Source: Forficula auricularia
Lineage: Eukaryota; Arthropoda; Insecta; Dermaptera; Forficulidae
Direction: 5' to 3'
Assembly (NCBI GenBank): GCA_024734495.1
Contig: JALMQS010000225.1
Span: 10,712,039 to 10,776,038 of the forward strand
Length of the DNA: 64,000 bases
Both the position numbers and the translations under genes were made by a program. The stretch's first letter is position 1. The number at the start of each line of letters is the position of its first letter. Below the pieces are notes generated by a model. It ran no database searches. It was not told the DNA's origin and saw only the letters and a program-made list of their open reading frames with translations. This document shows, piece by piece, positions 33,993 to 45,589 of this stretch.

Positions 33993-34152
33993 TTTAAGGT
34001 AGAATCTATTACACAAATCTACAAAAAAAAAATTTTCCTTGTCCTAAAGTTTATTTCATGATTTTTCTATTCATTGTGCTCCAAAATAAAGGAAAAGTAC
34101 CTATATTCCGTATAAAGTTTTATTTTGTAGTAGTTATATTAGTAATAATAAT

Positions 34153-34535
34153 AAACGACGTAAAAGGCCATTTTGACCTATTTTCGAGTCCCATTAGATA
34201 TTAAACAGCAATATTTGAAATAAAAATATTTTGTTGACGTAATAGAAAACAGCTTCCTCTTTGATTTTCAAATTACCACTTGTTTGTAACTCAATTAGAA
34301 CTCGAGCTATAACTAAAAAAGTAAGAACATATGTTTATTATCCTTTATAATCACGTAGTTTTAGTTTTTAGTTATAACTCGAGCTCTAATTGAGCTAAAA
34401 ACAAGGTGTAATTTGAAAATCAAAGAGGAAGCTGTTTTCTATTACGTCAACAAAATATTGTGATCTCAAATATTCCTGTTCAATATCTGGTGGGACTGGA
34501 AAATATGTCAAAATGGCCTTTTTCGTCGTTTTGAT
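34153..34535. repeat. Large foldback element, about 380 bp
   Basis: Arms AAAGGCCATTTTGACCTATT and the imperfect inverse ending ATGTCAAAATGGCCTTT, with inner CAGCTTCCTCTTTGATTTTC and GAAAATCAAAGAGGAAGCTG. The loop is about 50 bp. No coding frame or ribozyme core is seen. Confidence 0.85.
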
Positions 34536-36006
34536 CGACAATATCTCCAAAACAAGAGCTAATCAGTAATTTTTAGGATGATTTTTGAATTCAGCAGGTG
34601 GAAATACATAAGAATCAGATATTTTTGAGCCCGAGGCATTTTCATTGTTGGGCAGTGTTAGTGGTTTTCAATTGGGCTACAGACGCCAGTATTAAATTTT
34701 CAGAATTCATAAACATTCTTTGTGTTATTGGAGTGCATTTTACTGTTGAACAAATAAAACAATTCTAATCAAAATTTAGAAATAAAACTTATCACTTTGC
34801 TTCCTGTTTAGAAATTATTTAAAAATTATTGGATGTGATAAACTGTTAGCCCACTGAACAACTTTTAATTGTAAATTCTTCTAATATAATTTACCCCATC
34901 ACCTTATAGACTAAATTAACACAAAGATAGAGTGTCATCAAATTCCTCTTATAAGAATAAATTTCTCTAATGTTGGAATGTGATAAACTCACCTGTAATG
35001 AAATTCCGGCTCGAACCGCTTCAGAGTGGATGGATTGTTGATCTTTTTGCATTATCAAGGCTGCCTCTCTGGAGTTGTTTTTCTTTCTACATATACAGGC
35101 ATATAATGCATTTGAAATATCGCAAATTCGTGGGGGGGGCTCAATGTATTCCTTCCTTCAAATCCTTCAAATTGATTAAATAATATCTTTAATTATATTT
35201 CGAATCGAACATCAGCTTACCATGTAAACTAATGACATTTTTAAAATTTTTGATAAGGCGTAAATGATTCTTTCTTGTTTATGTAAATGAATGGATTAAA
35301 TTAAATTGCGCAATTTACCTAAATTATTATAAATAATCAAATTCTCAAACATCATTTTTCTAGATAGTTATAAAGTCAAATAATCATATTTAATATGCAA
35401 AAAAAAATTAGATTTCTTTATTACTATACACAAAGAACTTTTCCATTTTGAATACTAATTACTTTCAGAAGATATAGAAGAATGAAATCTCCATAAAAAT
35501 TAAGGGTAAAAAATTAAACTCATCAGTCTTTTTATAATAATTATCTATTTATTTCTAAACCTTTAAAAATATAAAGGATTTTATAGACTAGTATTTATAA
35601 TGATATTAAAAAAATTTCCTAAGACCTAAAAAAAAAGGTAGTTAATATTGACTTTTGCATTGAAGAGGTAAATAGAGTGGGCTTTTTCCGGACTTAGGAG
35701 AACTAATGTCTAATTAATCTAATTAAAAGGACGAATGGACATGAACGTTATTAAACTATTTTTGAAAATCCTGATGAATAAAATTAACGTTTACATCGTG
35801 GGTAGAAAATAGAGAGGACTTTAAAAATGTCTGGAGTTAGGTGGACAAGTCTAATTAATTTTTTGTTGGCTATTTAATTTTGAATAGGACTGAAGCAAAT
35901 TTGTTGATTTTAAGTATGAGATGTTAGTATAATATTAATCATAATTGATAAATGTAATGGGTGGGGGTATAACAAATAATATCCTATAATTTGAGAGTAT
36001 TTATTT
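34536..36006. other. No gene seen
   Basis: The 67-residue frame at 34980-35183 is unrecognised. AT-rich throughout. Confidence 0.4.
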
Positions 36007-36072
36007 TTAATTAATAAAGTAAAGGGAGTGTAGTTTCACAGTGAATGAAATAAAACTCAAAGAGGTTTATAC

Positions 36073-36115
36073 AACCTCAATATATTTCGGATTATTAGTC
36101 CATCATCAGGAGTTT
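36073..36115 (-). ncRNA. Hammerhead-like motif, family J left arm
   Basis: Minus strand: stem I AAACTC with GAGGTT (one G-U plus matches), CTGATGA, T, stem II GGA with TCC around a 7-nt loop, GAAA, TATA, and an ATT site. Core bases are intact. Confidence 0.6.
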
Positions 36116-36183
36116 ACAGATTAAAAACGATTAATTAATCTGTAAACTCCTGATGATGGGTTAAAAACCATTAATTAATCTGT

Positions 36184-36226
36184 AAACTCCTGATGATGGA
36201 CTAATAATCCGAAATATATTGAGTTT
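36184..36226 (+). ncRNA. Hammerhead-like motif, family J right arm
   Basis: Stem I AAACTC (36184-36189) pairs perfectly with GAGTTT (36221-36226). CTGATGA is at 36190-36196, stem II GGA/TCC at 36198-36200 and 36208-36210, GAAA at 36211-36214, then TATA and the ATT site ending at 36220. TATA is self-complementary, allowing an intermolecular stem III. Confidence 0.7.
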
Positions 36227-36470
36227 GTATAAGCCTCTTTGAGTTTTATTTCATTCACTGTGAAACTACACTCCCTTTACTTTATTAATTAATATCATGT
36301 TTCAGCTAAAACCTACACCACTTTCCCTAAGTAAAAAAGTATTTATTTTTTCTAAGCACATTAATAATACACACACTTGTCTGTGTTTACGCGCAGGCCC
36401 TCTTATTTAATGTCAAATTTAAAGGGCTGATAAAATAATAATGTTTAATTTCCATTTTCATTAAATCTTA

Positions 36471-37016
36471 AAAGTTGATGCTGTCTGTTTGGTGGGATTT
36501 TAAAGGAATCGTTTCTTTTGAGCTTTTACCGGATAACACAACGATTAATTCGGAAGTCTACTGTCATCAGCTGGACAAACTGAATGATGCACTTCAACAG
36601 AAAAGGCCAGAACTAATCAACAGGAAAGGTGTAATGTTTCACCAAGACAACGCGAGACCTCACACAAGTTTGGTCACTCGCCAAAAGCTTTTACAGCTTG
36701 AATGGGATACAATGCCACACCCACCATATTCTCCAGACCTGGCACCATCGGATTATTGTTTGTTCCGGTCACTCCAAAATTTTTTAGACGGTAAAACCTT
36801 CACCTCAAATGAGGAGGTCAAAAACCACCTCGATCAGTTTTTTGCCAGCAAAGACCAAAAATTTTATGAGCGTGAAATTATGCTACTACCAGAAAGATGG
36901 CAAAAGGTGTTGGACCAGAACGGCCAATATATAATTTAATAAAGTATTTGTTTATTATACGAAAACTGTCTTTCATTTCCACAAAAAAAAACGAAATTAC
37001 TTTCCGAACAACCCGA
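36471..37016 (+). mobile_element. mariner element, 5'-truncated
   Basis: Contains the last 150 or so codons of a mariner transposase, a short 3' UTR, and the right terminal inverted repeat CGAAATTACTTTCCGAACAA then CCCGA (to 37016), followed by TA. No left terminus is found, so the 5' half is missing. Confidence 0.85.
36478..36939 (+). pseudogene. mariner transposase, C-terminal half
   Basis: The frame covers the C-terminal part of the mariner DDE domain. Near its start is VWWDFKGIVSFELLPDN. HQDNARPH carries the second catalytic aspartate (about residue 57 from the ATG). YSPDLAPSDY carries the third (about residue 92), with exactly 34 residues between them, the D34D spacing that defines mariner. 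The end WQKVLDQNGQYII is also typical. The N-terminal paired-box-like DNA-binding domain and the first aspartate are missing because the element is truncated, so the protein would be inactive. The frame itself is undamaged over its 153 codons, which suggests a fairly recent copy. The in-frame ATG was chosen only for convenience; it is not the native start. Confidence 0.9.
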
Positions 37017-37146
37017 TATTTTCATGACTGTTTACAAATAACACGTTTTATAAAACGATATTTTTGTGCTCTAAAATATTGCAGAAAGTACACCTATCCT
37101 ACAAAAACATAAAATTATACTTCGAAATAAACTAATTTATTTATTC

Positions 37147-37416
37147 ATAAAGAGAAATCAATGAGGTTGTCGATTGTTTGTTATGTGACTTGCTTGCTAT
37201 AACACAAACAACTATAGACAATCGGGTATTGAACTCATGAGAAATAAAAGATAATATATTTTTAATTAAAAGACTAATGATAAAGGTCGTCAAACCTTCG
37301 AAACTATATTCTCAAACAAATAAATTATACATGTAGGTAGATATTTATATTTGGTATATTTATCTAAATGTTTATTTACACCAAGCAGAGGACAACCTCA
37401 TTGGTTTCTCTTTATA
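37147..37416. repeat. Palindrome family M, copy 2 (Penelope-like)
   Basis: Arms ATAAAGAGAAATCAATGAGG and CCTCATTGGTTTCTCTTTAT are inverted copies. The centre has a damaged hammerhead core similar to that of family C. Related copies are at 9600-9700 and 54928-55190. Confidence 0.7.
37268..37315 (+). ncRNA. Damaged hammerhead-like motif, family M
   Basis: CTAATGA (one core change from CTGATGA), stem II AAGGT with ACCTT, GAAA, CTATA and TTC in place of GTC. It is aligned with family C by GAAACTATA and CAAATAAATTATA downstream. Confidence 0.4.
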
Positions 37417-38065
37417 AATCAACATCTCTGCTACTCTCGGCAAAATAAAATCTTTTCAACTAAATTTATTTATTCACTTGTAAAGAAATAGGTATAGTAG
37501 ATTGTTTAACAAGTAAAGAAAAGTGTTCTCTAGAGGGTGTAAAAGTTTAATATCTGAGCGCATTTATTTTATACGAGTATGAAAACCACATTTTTCTTAC
37601 GAGTTGAACATTATCTTTTGGCGTTTTAGACCGAATTGAGATTGAACTTTGCTTTTCCGATGCCTACACCAGCCAATGACCATCCATGTTGATTTCTTTG
37701 CTGGTTTAAATTGATTTTATTTTCAATTTATCGAAGTCAATTTGAAATATGTTGAATGTATTTACTATGAAAAATATGTTGCTCTAAGTAATATATATGT
37801 GGAAAAATGTTACTTTTATCAATGATTAAGAATTGATAATATGATCCATAATATTTTAAAATGGTAAAAACAAATTAAATCTTATTTATTTGTTTATTTT
37901 ACTTCATAAGTGAATCTTGAGTACCTACTATTAGTGTGCATATATCGCACAGACCGGCCAAACTGTTAAAATAATATAAATTAAATCAAATGAAAAACCA
38001 ATTAAACAAATTAAGAAGAAAAAAGTTGACAATTTTAATCAACATGTTTTAGAATCAGAAAAATA
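37417..38065. other. No gene seen
   Basis: AT-rich DNA without recognised features. Confidence 0.4.
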
Positions 38066-38068
38066 ACA

Positions 38069-38257
38069 TTGGTACAGCCTAATTCAACGAATTCAGCATC
38101 TCCAGCGTCATCTTTGGCATTTAGAAGATCATCTGATAATAATTTGTATGAACCCAAAGATGAAAAAAATTTCAAAGCTGTGGAAAAAATGTTTGCGAAT
38201 TTTGATGCCGTAATGCGAGAACATATTCAGGGAATTAGAATATTTAAAATTTCTTAG
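38069..38257 (+). pseudogene. DUF4371-type hAT transposase fragment
   Basis: A 62-codon frame reading SLAFRRSSDNNLYEPKDEKN then FKAVEKMFANFDAVMREHIQ. The stretch NFKAVxxMxxxFDxVMxEH is characteristic of the start of the DUF4371 region in hAT-derived zinc-finger MYM-like transposases. After that the sequence leaves the family and meets a stop. No termini were found nearby. Isolated fragment, certainly non-functional. Identification is from remembered family sequence, and a search would settle it. Confidence 0.55.
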
Positions 38258-39115
38258 CAACGAATACTTCACAAAAAAGATTATCTAACATTATATACAT
38301 TGCGACTATTTATTCAACTTTTGTTTTATTATTTGAATAGGGGCTGCCAATTTCTTGGTACAACCCTGCTATTAGTCCAGTTTTTATGGATTAGGTCCAA
38401 TATACTTATATTGAGTTTTTAAATATATTTTTAACCAGCTGCGAAGCCCGCCGTGGAGGGCCTCTTGTTGGCCAGGGGCTCGAGCCTGGAACTCCGGTAA
38501 AATTTGGGGACGCAGTCCCCCGAATCTTTGTCGATTAGGCCACTTCCACATTACCCAGGAATTTCTTCCTCTTAAACCGAAGAAAAAACAGTTTTCAAAG
38601 TTCTCGCAAAAAACCCCTCCTTAAATACTTAAGATGGTGAAATTCTCACCCAATTATCTTGAATAATGGTAAAATGTAATGACCTAATGACTTGTATTAA
38701 ACTTAGTAGGTGATTTCAAAAAATTGACAAATTTGACAGACGCCAAAGTTCACATGGCCTGATGATACCGCTCCATATATGGAGAAAGCTATATACAATT
38801 TTAGAAAAAAATTAACTTCTATCTGATATTAATTTAAAATTTTGAATATTTGATCAAAAAAATAACAGACAACAACCGAACCATCTAAAAGCCAGCCTGA
38901 AATGAAGGTATACGAACCGAGCCAAACTGAATATATCCTAACCGAACCGGCGTGTATATATATATCATATTCGAAGTTATATGTAAGGGGTGGAATAGGT
39001 CTAAACACCCATTAACAGAAACAATTTTTACTGACTCTTTAGTTCAATCTGATTTTTGATATTGTTAATTAATTTAAATGTAAAAATAACCTTAATTTAA
39101 AATCAATTAATTTAA
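38258..39115. other. No gene; short shared GC-rich motif
   Basis: GCTGCGAAGCCCGCCGTGGA at 38441 resembles TGCTGCGAAGTCTATCTTCG at 56569 over about 40 bp, hinting at an old repeat. Confidence 0.35.
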
Positions 39116-39172
39116 TTTTGACTTGTCGGGACTTTGGCTGTCAGGATTTTGACTTGTCGGGAGTTTGGGGTG
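39116..39172. repeat. Minisatellite, two units
   Basis: GACTTGTCGGGACTTTGGCT then GTCAGGATTTTGACTTGTCG, inverse of the array at 18211-18303. Confidence 0.65.
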
Positions 39173-39184
39173 AACCCTATTTAA

Positions 39185-39395
39185 GGTGCCATTTCGCTGC
39201 TTCTGTCCACCGTCGCGGTCGCCAATCGGCTACTGCTTTCACATAAAACAAGGGAACATATTCAGTTAGAACTGCTCGGCAGTACTGTCCACCGTCGACT
39301 TCCGAGGAATTCCAACCAAATATGTTACTTGTTTTATGTGAACATAGTAGTCGGCTGCGGACCGCGACACTGGGCAGTCGTAGCAAAATAACACC
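39185..39395. mobile_element. TTAA-flanked MITE with long inverted repeats
   Basis: Arms of about 75 bp: GGTGCCATTTCGCTGC at left, and the right end GTAGCAAAATAACACC is its imperfect inverse; ACTGCTTTCACATAAAACAA answers TTGTTTTATGTGAACATAGT. TTAA borders both ends (39181-39184, 39396-39399), which suggests mobilisation by a piggyBac-type transposase. Confidence 0.8.
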
Positions 39396-39399
39396 TTAA

Positions 39400-41439
39400 A
39401 TGAAGCTAATTCAAGTGATGTGGCTTTCATCAGCGGCCACCATTAGCATCTTATTATATGAAGAAGAAAGAAACGATACTATTACACGGTTTTGTCTCTG
39501 TTTAGTAATTTAATTCTTATGGGTGGGTGAAAGACATGAAAATAATTAAAAGGGAATTTTGGAAATTATTACTTGAATTTGAATTTTAAAATAAAATGAA
39601 ACATGGATTAATAATTAAAATTAGTGAAATTAAATTTGCTAATCAATTTGTGTTCGTTTCAATTTCAAGGACAATGGACCTTCGGTACATTGTAAAGATT
39701 TAGATCGATACTTTGACATTTTCTATTATTTATTAGATTACAAATTATTGTGTCCTTTGTTCGTCGCTATAATATGTTTGATAATTTCCTAATTGTTCCT
39801 ATTTGTCCAATGTACCTAAATTTCACTGTCTGTTTTTATTTTTATTGTCCCTGTCCTTTTCGCTTTTGAGTTGCTATTTTACAGCTTTTTTTATTTATAT
39901 TTTTTCATAATATTTGTATCACAAAGTACTTCTCCCATCTAAGGTATAAGTAGAATGTAAAATATTTTTTAAATATTAAATACACTCAAAGAAAAAAATT
40001 AAATAAAAAATATCCCTCATTGACGATTTCGGATCTAATCAATTAAAAAATTATTTATTTTTTATTTACAACATATGAAACTACCACTAATTTTTTATTT
40101 ATTTTATTTTCATTTTTATTTGCTCACGATTGCATTTCGCACACGAATTATTTATTAAACTTAAATAATTTATTAATATGATTTGAGATAATTTTATTTA
40201 TTTCACCTTAGAAAAACACTCTAGGCTAGCAAATAACTCATTTTATTTAGTTTGCAATTAAATTTGATTGATCTCAGTGATTTCTCTGCAGAGAGGAAAT
40301 TTGGATTTTTCTTCTAAAGTCATTTGAAACCATAGATAGATCGACTATTTAGAGAAATTAGCAAAATAGTAATAGTTTGAAATTCAATAAATTATAACCC
40401 AATTATTATTTAAATATTTTTTAAAGACATTATTTATATGAACAGTCAAAATTGAAGTTACCAAGCTGAGATCTCAAACCGGTAATTAGAGTTCAAATTG
40501 ACCGTTGTTACATTGCTGACTGTTGTAGGAACAGCACCATGCCCACTTCAGCATGTCCAGAGGAAACAGCGCTTCTTGGGTAAGCACATCCTATGGGATG
40601 CACTTTTTCCTATACTAATTTAAACAGATTGACTGAACCTCCGACCAACAAAACCTCAGGTGTGTGCTCTTACTAAGGCATGGCTCTAGTGTACGAAAAA
40701 GTATGCTCTCTTAGCTATATTTAACATACCATAATTATGTAGTCTGAATTTTTATTATTATTCTTAGATAATCATTTCATTAATTTATTAAAAAAATTTC
40801 CTTTTTTTTTAATCAAAAATTTGTAATTAAATATTATTAAAATTTAAGCATTCATATTATGTATTCTTAAAAAGTAATACTTTTTTAATATTCTTTTTGA
40901 TCTGGAAGATTCACTCAGGATTTTTTTTACAAAAATTATTATCTAATTTCATCATTAGTGGTCTTAAGAATCTCTCAGATCATTAGTCTGATCACTAACA
41001 ATTTATATATTTTTAAATGATTTTTTGGGGTTTATCCTTCTTTAGAAAACAGCATACAACTAAAATAAATTATGTACTAATATAATATGAATGAAATAAA
41101 AATATTTCACCACATCTCAAAAAATGTATTATTATTATGAACATGTTTACCACCTTCTCTAAAAATTTTCCATTAAGTTTCACCTAAGATTTACTATCTA
41201 TTTACATTCTTTCTTAGAAGAAAACACGACATATATATTTCGACGTAATATTTCTTTGGTGGTTTCAATTTAGGAATCATGACATAAATAATTCCTTGGG
41301 GATTTCATTTTAAATAAATAATCGTGCATACAAATTTGGTATGAATGAATAGAAAATGATGGAATCTTAACCAAGCCAAAATAATTGACAATAATTTTAA
41401 AATACTAGAATATTAAAAGATAGCAAATTTTTTTACGAG
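39400..41439. other. 2 kb AT-rich DNA, no gene seen
   Basis: Nothing recognised on either strand. Confidence 0.4.
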
Positions 41440-41915
41440 ATATGAAATAGTGTAGTAGATCGACGATTCTCATTCGGAGGTAGACATACCACTATTGTGG
41501 CAAATGAAGCCTTTGGAGGGATTATTAATTTTATCTCTTCAGAACAAAAGCCATGGTAGTAACTATAAAAAAGAGAAAGGGCGGAGACAGATCTACGGTG
41601 GGCCAGGGAGTAGAGAGGGTGTTGGATCTCCTATCAGTCTGATAGCCCGCCTCTGAATTGGATCTATAAGGTATTAAGAGAATGCTTGGAGGCTCCTCTC
41701 CACAAATGCTAGCAATATTCGAGACAGGGGCGAATTTGACCCTTGTAAAAGATAAGAAGTTGAGTTGGAGTGAAAAAGCGTTTGGTCCGGGAGAGAAAGC
41801 CAAGCTTACATTCTGCAGCTTTTGCTACTGAGATAATATGGTCATTCCAATAAAGGTCAGAACCTAAGGTGACACCCAACATTGATAATGCTTTTTTTAT
41901 GAATATATTTTTCAT
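41440..41915 (-). pseudogene. Jockey-like LINE polymerase fragment
   Basis: Minus strand. From 41915 the frame reads LGVTLGSDLYWNDHI, KAAECKLGFLSRTKRFFTP and QLLIFYKGQIRPCLEYC, the thumb-adjacent region that follows the RT catalytic core in Jockey/CR1-type elements. A frame change leads to RIQRRAIRLIGDP equivalents (IQRRAIRLIGDPTPS), and another to YSLAHRRSVSALSLFYSYYH and GFCSEE near 41540. At least two frameshifts are needed. It overlaps in family position with the tails at 918-1325 and 45950-46225 and is probably the same or a sister family. The catalytic FADD-type box is upstream and missing. Confidence 0.75.
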
Positions 41916-42886
41916 CTTCAGAATATTGTATTAAGTTTTTGTTTTATATGTTATATTTGAGATGATATTAATTTAATACTACAAAAATTATTTGTTTTAT
42001 TATATTTCACAACTATAAACAGAGGGAAGGGGGGCGTTACAACCAATGTACTTATAGTACTTTCATTCTTCCTGAAAGAAGTAAATTCAATTGATTAAAA
42101 TTCTATTAAATATCTAGTCAAAATCATTATGCTTTTAAGATGAAGGATAGTCTTTGGAAACAATAATCACAATTTTTTTTTTCAAAGATTTATTTTTCTA
42201 TATTAGAATTCAGTTTCTATTTGTAATAATGGCATAAAAAGAAAATTCATTATTTCCTCATTCGTCGAAAATTTTTGCATGCAGACAAAATGTATTTTCT
42301 TTGACTTAATCCAATTTGAATTTTTTCTTCGCTCATAAATTTTTTTTTCTATTTACTATTCTATTTTCAAAAGAGAAGAGTTATTAGATCAAATTATAGC
42401 GAATTTAAATATTTTTTTGAGTCTCAGAGATTTTTTATAATTCGCTTTTGGTATTTCACATTTATTATAGGTTGAAAACTGCTGGCTTATAGGTAACTCT
42501 AAGTTCGTGTGATAACTCTTAAAATATTACATTAGGACTTAGGACTAGGAAAATACTTGAAAGTTGCTGGACTAGGAAACCTACTTATAAGACAAATTCA
42601 TGTTCAAATTTTTGGCATTGGCCTACAGTTCAAGCCAAGTGAAAGTCAAACCACAAAGACAATAGAATAAAAAGCTTCTGTTACTAATTTTGTATCAACC
42701 TATAAGATCTCTTTCAGGTCAGAATTAGTTTTTTGTTTACAGCTGTGATACTCATTTCAAAGTTCTGCAATCCCTGGATCTATGTTTCTTGCAAAATTTC
42801 CAAAAACTAAAAAAAATTTCCAATTCATTGACAATGAGCAATTATAGTCAAATTTAATGATTGAAGTTTCACGTGTTTTTAATATA
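41916..42886. other. No gene seen
   Basis: AT-rich DNA without recognised features. Confidence 0.4.
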
Positions 42887-42894
42887 GTTTTAAA

Positions 42895-43037
42895 CGAGGG
42901 GTGAACCGCGACCTAAAATCGTGTACAATTCCACTTCCACTTTCATTTCCAAGTAGAAGACAATAGATTATCTAATGTATTCCAAAGTAATTCCAAATGA
43001 CGGTGTACACCTAATTCCAATCGCGGTTCACCCCTCG
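42895..43037. mobile_element. MITE family K, copy 2 (complete)
   Basis: TIRs CGAGGGGTGAACCGCGA and TCGCGGTTCACCCCTCG, 143 bp long, flanked by a perfect 8-bp duplication GTTTTAAA (42887-42894, 43038-43045). Confidence 0.88.
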
Positions 43038-43045
43038 GTTTTAAA

Positions 43046-43631
43046 TATTGAAGATATTTGAAAACTCAATTAACACCTTTAATTAGGAAATCATGGAAGT
43101 AAATCCTTCGTTGCTATTGGTACTTAGAATTTTAACGTCATTAAGCAAAAGAAATACAAATATCCCCCTCCGAATATTACACAATTTTATAATGTCGTTA
43201 AATACAGAAAAACTATTAATGAAAAAAAATGAAAAATAAATAAATGTGAATTTTTATGTTATCACCCAGATTTCAATCATAAAATGAATTCAAATTTTCT
43301 TTAATACTGTCAAGTAATTCATTGGCATTAATACATGTTGCTGCACACCCTCTTGCTATTTACAGTTTAACGCGCTCCCGTAAAACGCGAATTTGTATAA
43401 CACGACGAGAAAAATTGCAAGTACAGTAGGTATTCATATAGCGCGATAAACAGTCCCGTATAATACGTAAGAATAGTTTCTGATTTTTGAATCTGGCGAA
43501 GCTTATAAAAAATAGTAATATATACACACCTAAAGATATAAGAGAAAAATAATTTTATTCAACTTTTATTAAAAATAAAAATACATTTGCACGAAATTTT
43601 CTCTGGAGAGACGGACTAGTAGAAATTTTAA
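43046..43631. other. No gene; possible pogo-type terminus
   Basis: TACAGTAGGTATTCATATAG then CGCGATAAAC (43425-43455) resembles pogo/Tigger ends. CATATAACGAGATTTTCC near 44392 may be an opposite end beyond the next palindrome, but the match is weak. Confidence 0.3.
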
Positions 43632-43743
43632 CTTAAAGTAATGGAAGGCAGCCCAGGGGTAGTGAAGAAAGAAAGAATTATCACATATCCAAATAAGGTG
43701 TAATTTATTGAATTTTCATTCCCTTCTTTCCTCCTTTCCTTTC

Positions 43744-43786
43744 AAACCGACTTTTCGGAGGTTTCTTCCTTCCTTCTTCAGGGTTT
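43744..43786 (-). ncRNA. Damaged hammerhead-like motif, family H copy 3 left arm
   Basis: Minus strand: stem I AAACC/GGTTT, CTGAAGA, stem II GGAAGG with CCTCC (imperfect), GAAA, then A instead of C before GTC. One stem III base is changed relative to the right arm. Confidence 0.5.
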
Positions 43787-44042
43787 CAAAGGGCCAATGA
43801 AGGAAACAAACAAAATGCTTCCCTCCTCTCTCCATAGCAGTGTTTAAAATTTCCTTCTTCCTTACTATTATAGAAGCATTAAAATAAAATAAACAATTTT
43901 TTTCATTTTCTTAAACTATAATTAAGAAAAGGAAAAAAATGTTTTTCTATTTTAATGCTTCTGGTAAGGAAGAAGAAAATTGTAAACACTGCTGTGGAGA
44001 GAGGAGGAAAGCATTTTGTTTGTTTCCTTCATTGACCCTTTG

Positions 44043-44085
44043 AAACCCTGAAGAAGGAGGGAAGAATCTTCCGAAACGTCGGTTT
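44043..44085 (+). ncRNA. Hammerhead-like motif, family H copy 3 right arm
   Basis: Stem I AAACC (44043-44047) pairs with GGTTT (44081-44085). CTGAAGA is at 44048-44054, then A, stem II GGAGGG with TCTTCC (six pairs, two G-U, loop AAGAA), GAAA at 44073-44076, C, and GTC at 44078-44080. ACGT across the site is self-complementary, so a dimer can complete stem III. Confidence 0.7.
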
Positions 44086-44201
44086 GAAAGGAAAGGAGGA
44101 AAGAAAGAAGGGAATGAAAATTCAATAAATTACACGTTATTTGGATATGTGATAATTTTTTCTTTCTTCACTACCCCTGGGCTGCCTTCCATTACTTTAA
44201 A

Positions 44202-45589
44202 ATAAAAATACATGTATGCACCTCAGTATTTAACATTTATTCACTATCGGAAAAAGCAATAATATTATACATGTACATGTATATGGTTCCAAACCTGAAC
44301 GAAAAATTTTAATTAAGACATCACCGAAGACAAGTAAGGCTGGGCGTCCTTGAAGTTACATAAATTGGTCTGATAATGTATGTCCCATATAACGAGATTT
44401 TCCTAAAATTTTCAGGGGTTTATCAGTTTTTAGCCGGCCCTGATAAATGACTAAATGGACCTGTCCCGTTGAATTTATATTTTCCGTAGGGAATCACGCG
44501 TGCCCTATGCGTATATATAGGAGGCTAAATTTTCCAATTAGTTATCGCTTTGTTTTTCCAATTAAAATCAGAATACACTTTTAATTGACGAATAACATAG
44601 GAGCATAACGGCCAAATTGAAACAAATCCACCAGGAAACCTGCCCGGTCTTCCGCCAGTCTCCAGGGTTTCCCAAAACAAAAAGGACTAAGAAACACTAA
44701 TTTGAATAGTCATGTCATAAATTTGTAATTTTGAGTTAAGCAGGACTCTTTATGGCATTTTGAACTAAATTCATTACAGATAAACTTTTCCTATGTATAA
44801 AAATGAGATAAATAAATAGATAATGATTAATAATAAAACATGATTCATTTCTATATCTTAATTAACCTATTTATTTCCAATATCACTTGCGCACATTAAT
44901 TCGCCAATAAATATTCTAAATTAATAATCAAAGCTAAATATATGTTGAAAGTAATTTGAATATATGTAGTACATCGATTTTCATTTTAAATATTTTAAAA
45001 CATTTTATAAAACCATTACTCTGCATCTCTAGAGTCCGCATCGCCAACGACACATACTAGGGCCCTGGAGAGAACAACCTAATTTTAATTATTTTGTATG
45101 TGCAAGACTGAAAACATTTAATTGAAATAATAATAGGTATATCTAAAACACAAATATTATTAAATTTTCAGAAAAATAATTTAATATTTTTTCTTATTTA
45201 TATAACTCAGAGTTTAATCCAAAAATTTTAATTTTTTTTCTTTTTTTCGTAAAGCTACTAACTATATGCTCTTCAATTATTTGTTTTTTTGTCCCTTGAA
45301 TTTTGATAAATTTAAAATATCTTATGATATTTATCTAAATCTATGTTTTATAAAAGAATGTAGTATAATTAAGTGTAACTTTCGGGAATCTAGAGCACCC
45401 TGTCGCAAAATCTACACCTCCATCATGAAAAAAATTAATGTTTTTAAAATATTTATTTATTAAAATAATTAACCCTAAGTTTTGATTATCTTTATTTGAA
45501 AATAAGATGGATTTTTTCAAAAATACAACTCACGGTATAAAATAAATTTTTATATTAAGAAAGAATTTAAATTTATGGACCAAAATCTA
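44202..45589. other. No gene seen
   Basis: AT-rich DNA. The 65-residue frame at 45266-45463 has no recognised motif. Confidence 0.4.

Larger units (their letters stand above)
36007..36292. mobile_element. Family J palindromic element (Penelope-like)
   Basis: Arms TTAATTAATAAAGTAAAGGG and CCCTTTACTTTATTAATTAA, with TCACAGTGAATGAAATAAAA inverted near the right end. Both arms carry a hammerhead-like core, and a third partial core (CCTGATGATGGG) sits in the centre near 36140. Right of it lies the recurrent TGTTTCAGCTAAAACCTACA motif. Confidence 0.85.
43632..44201. mobile_element. Family H palindromic element, copy 3, 570 bp (Penelope-like)
   Basis: Near-perfect arms of about 260 bp. TTAAAGTAATGGAAGGCAGC (43633) answers GCTGCCTTCCATTACTTTAA (to 44200), and GAATTTTCATTCCCTTCTTT answers its inverse. 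The centre near 43920 is A/T-rich. Both arms carry hammerhead cores on opposite strands; the right one is intact. Confidence 0.88.
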
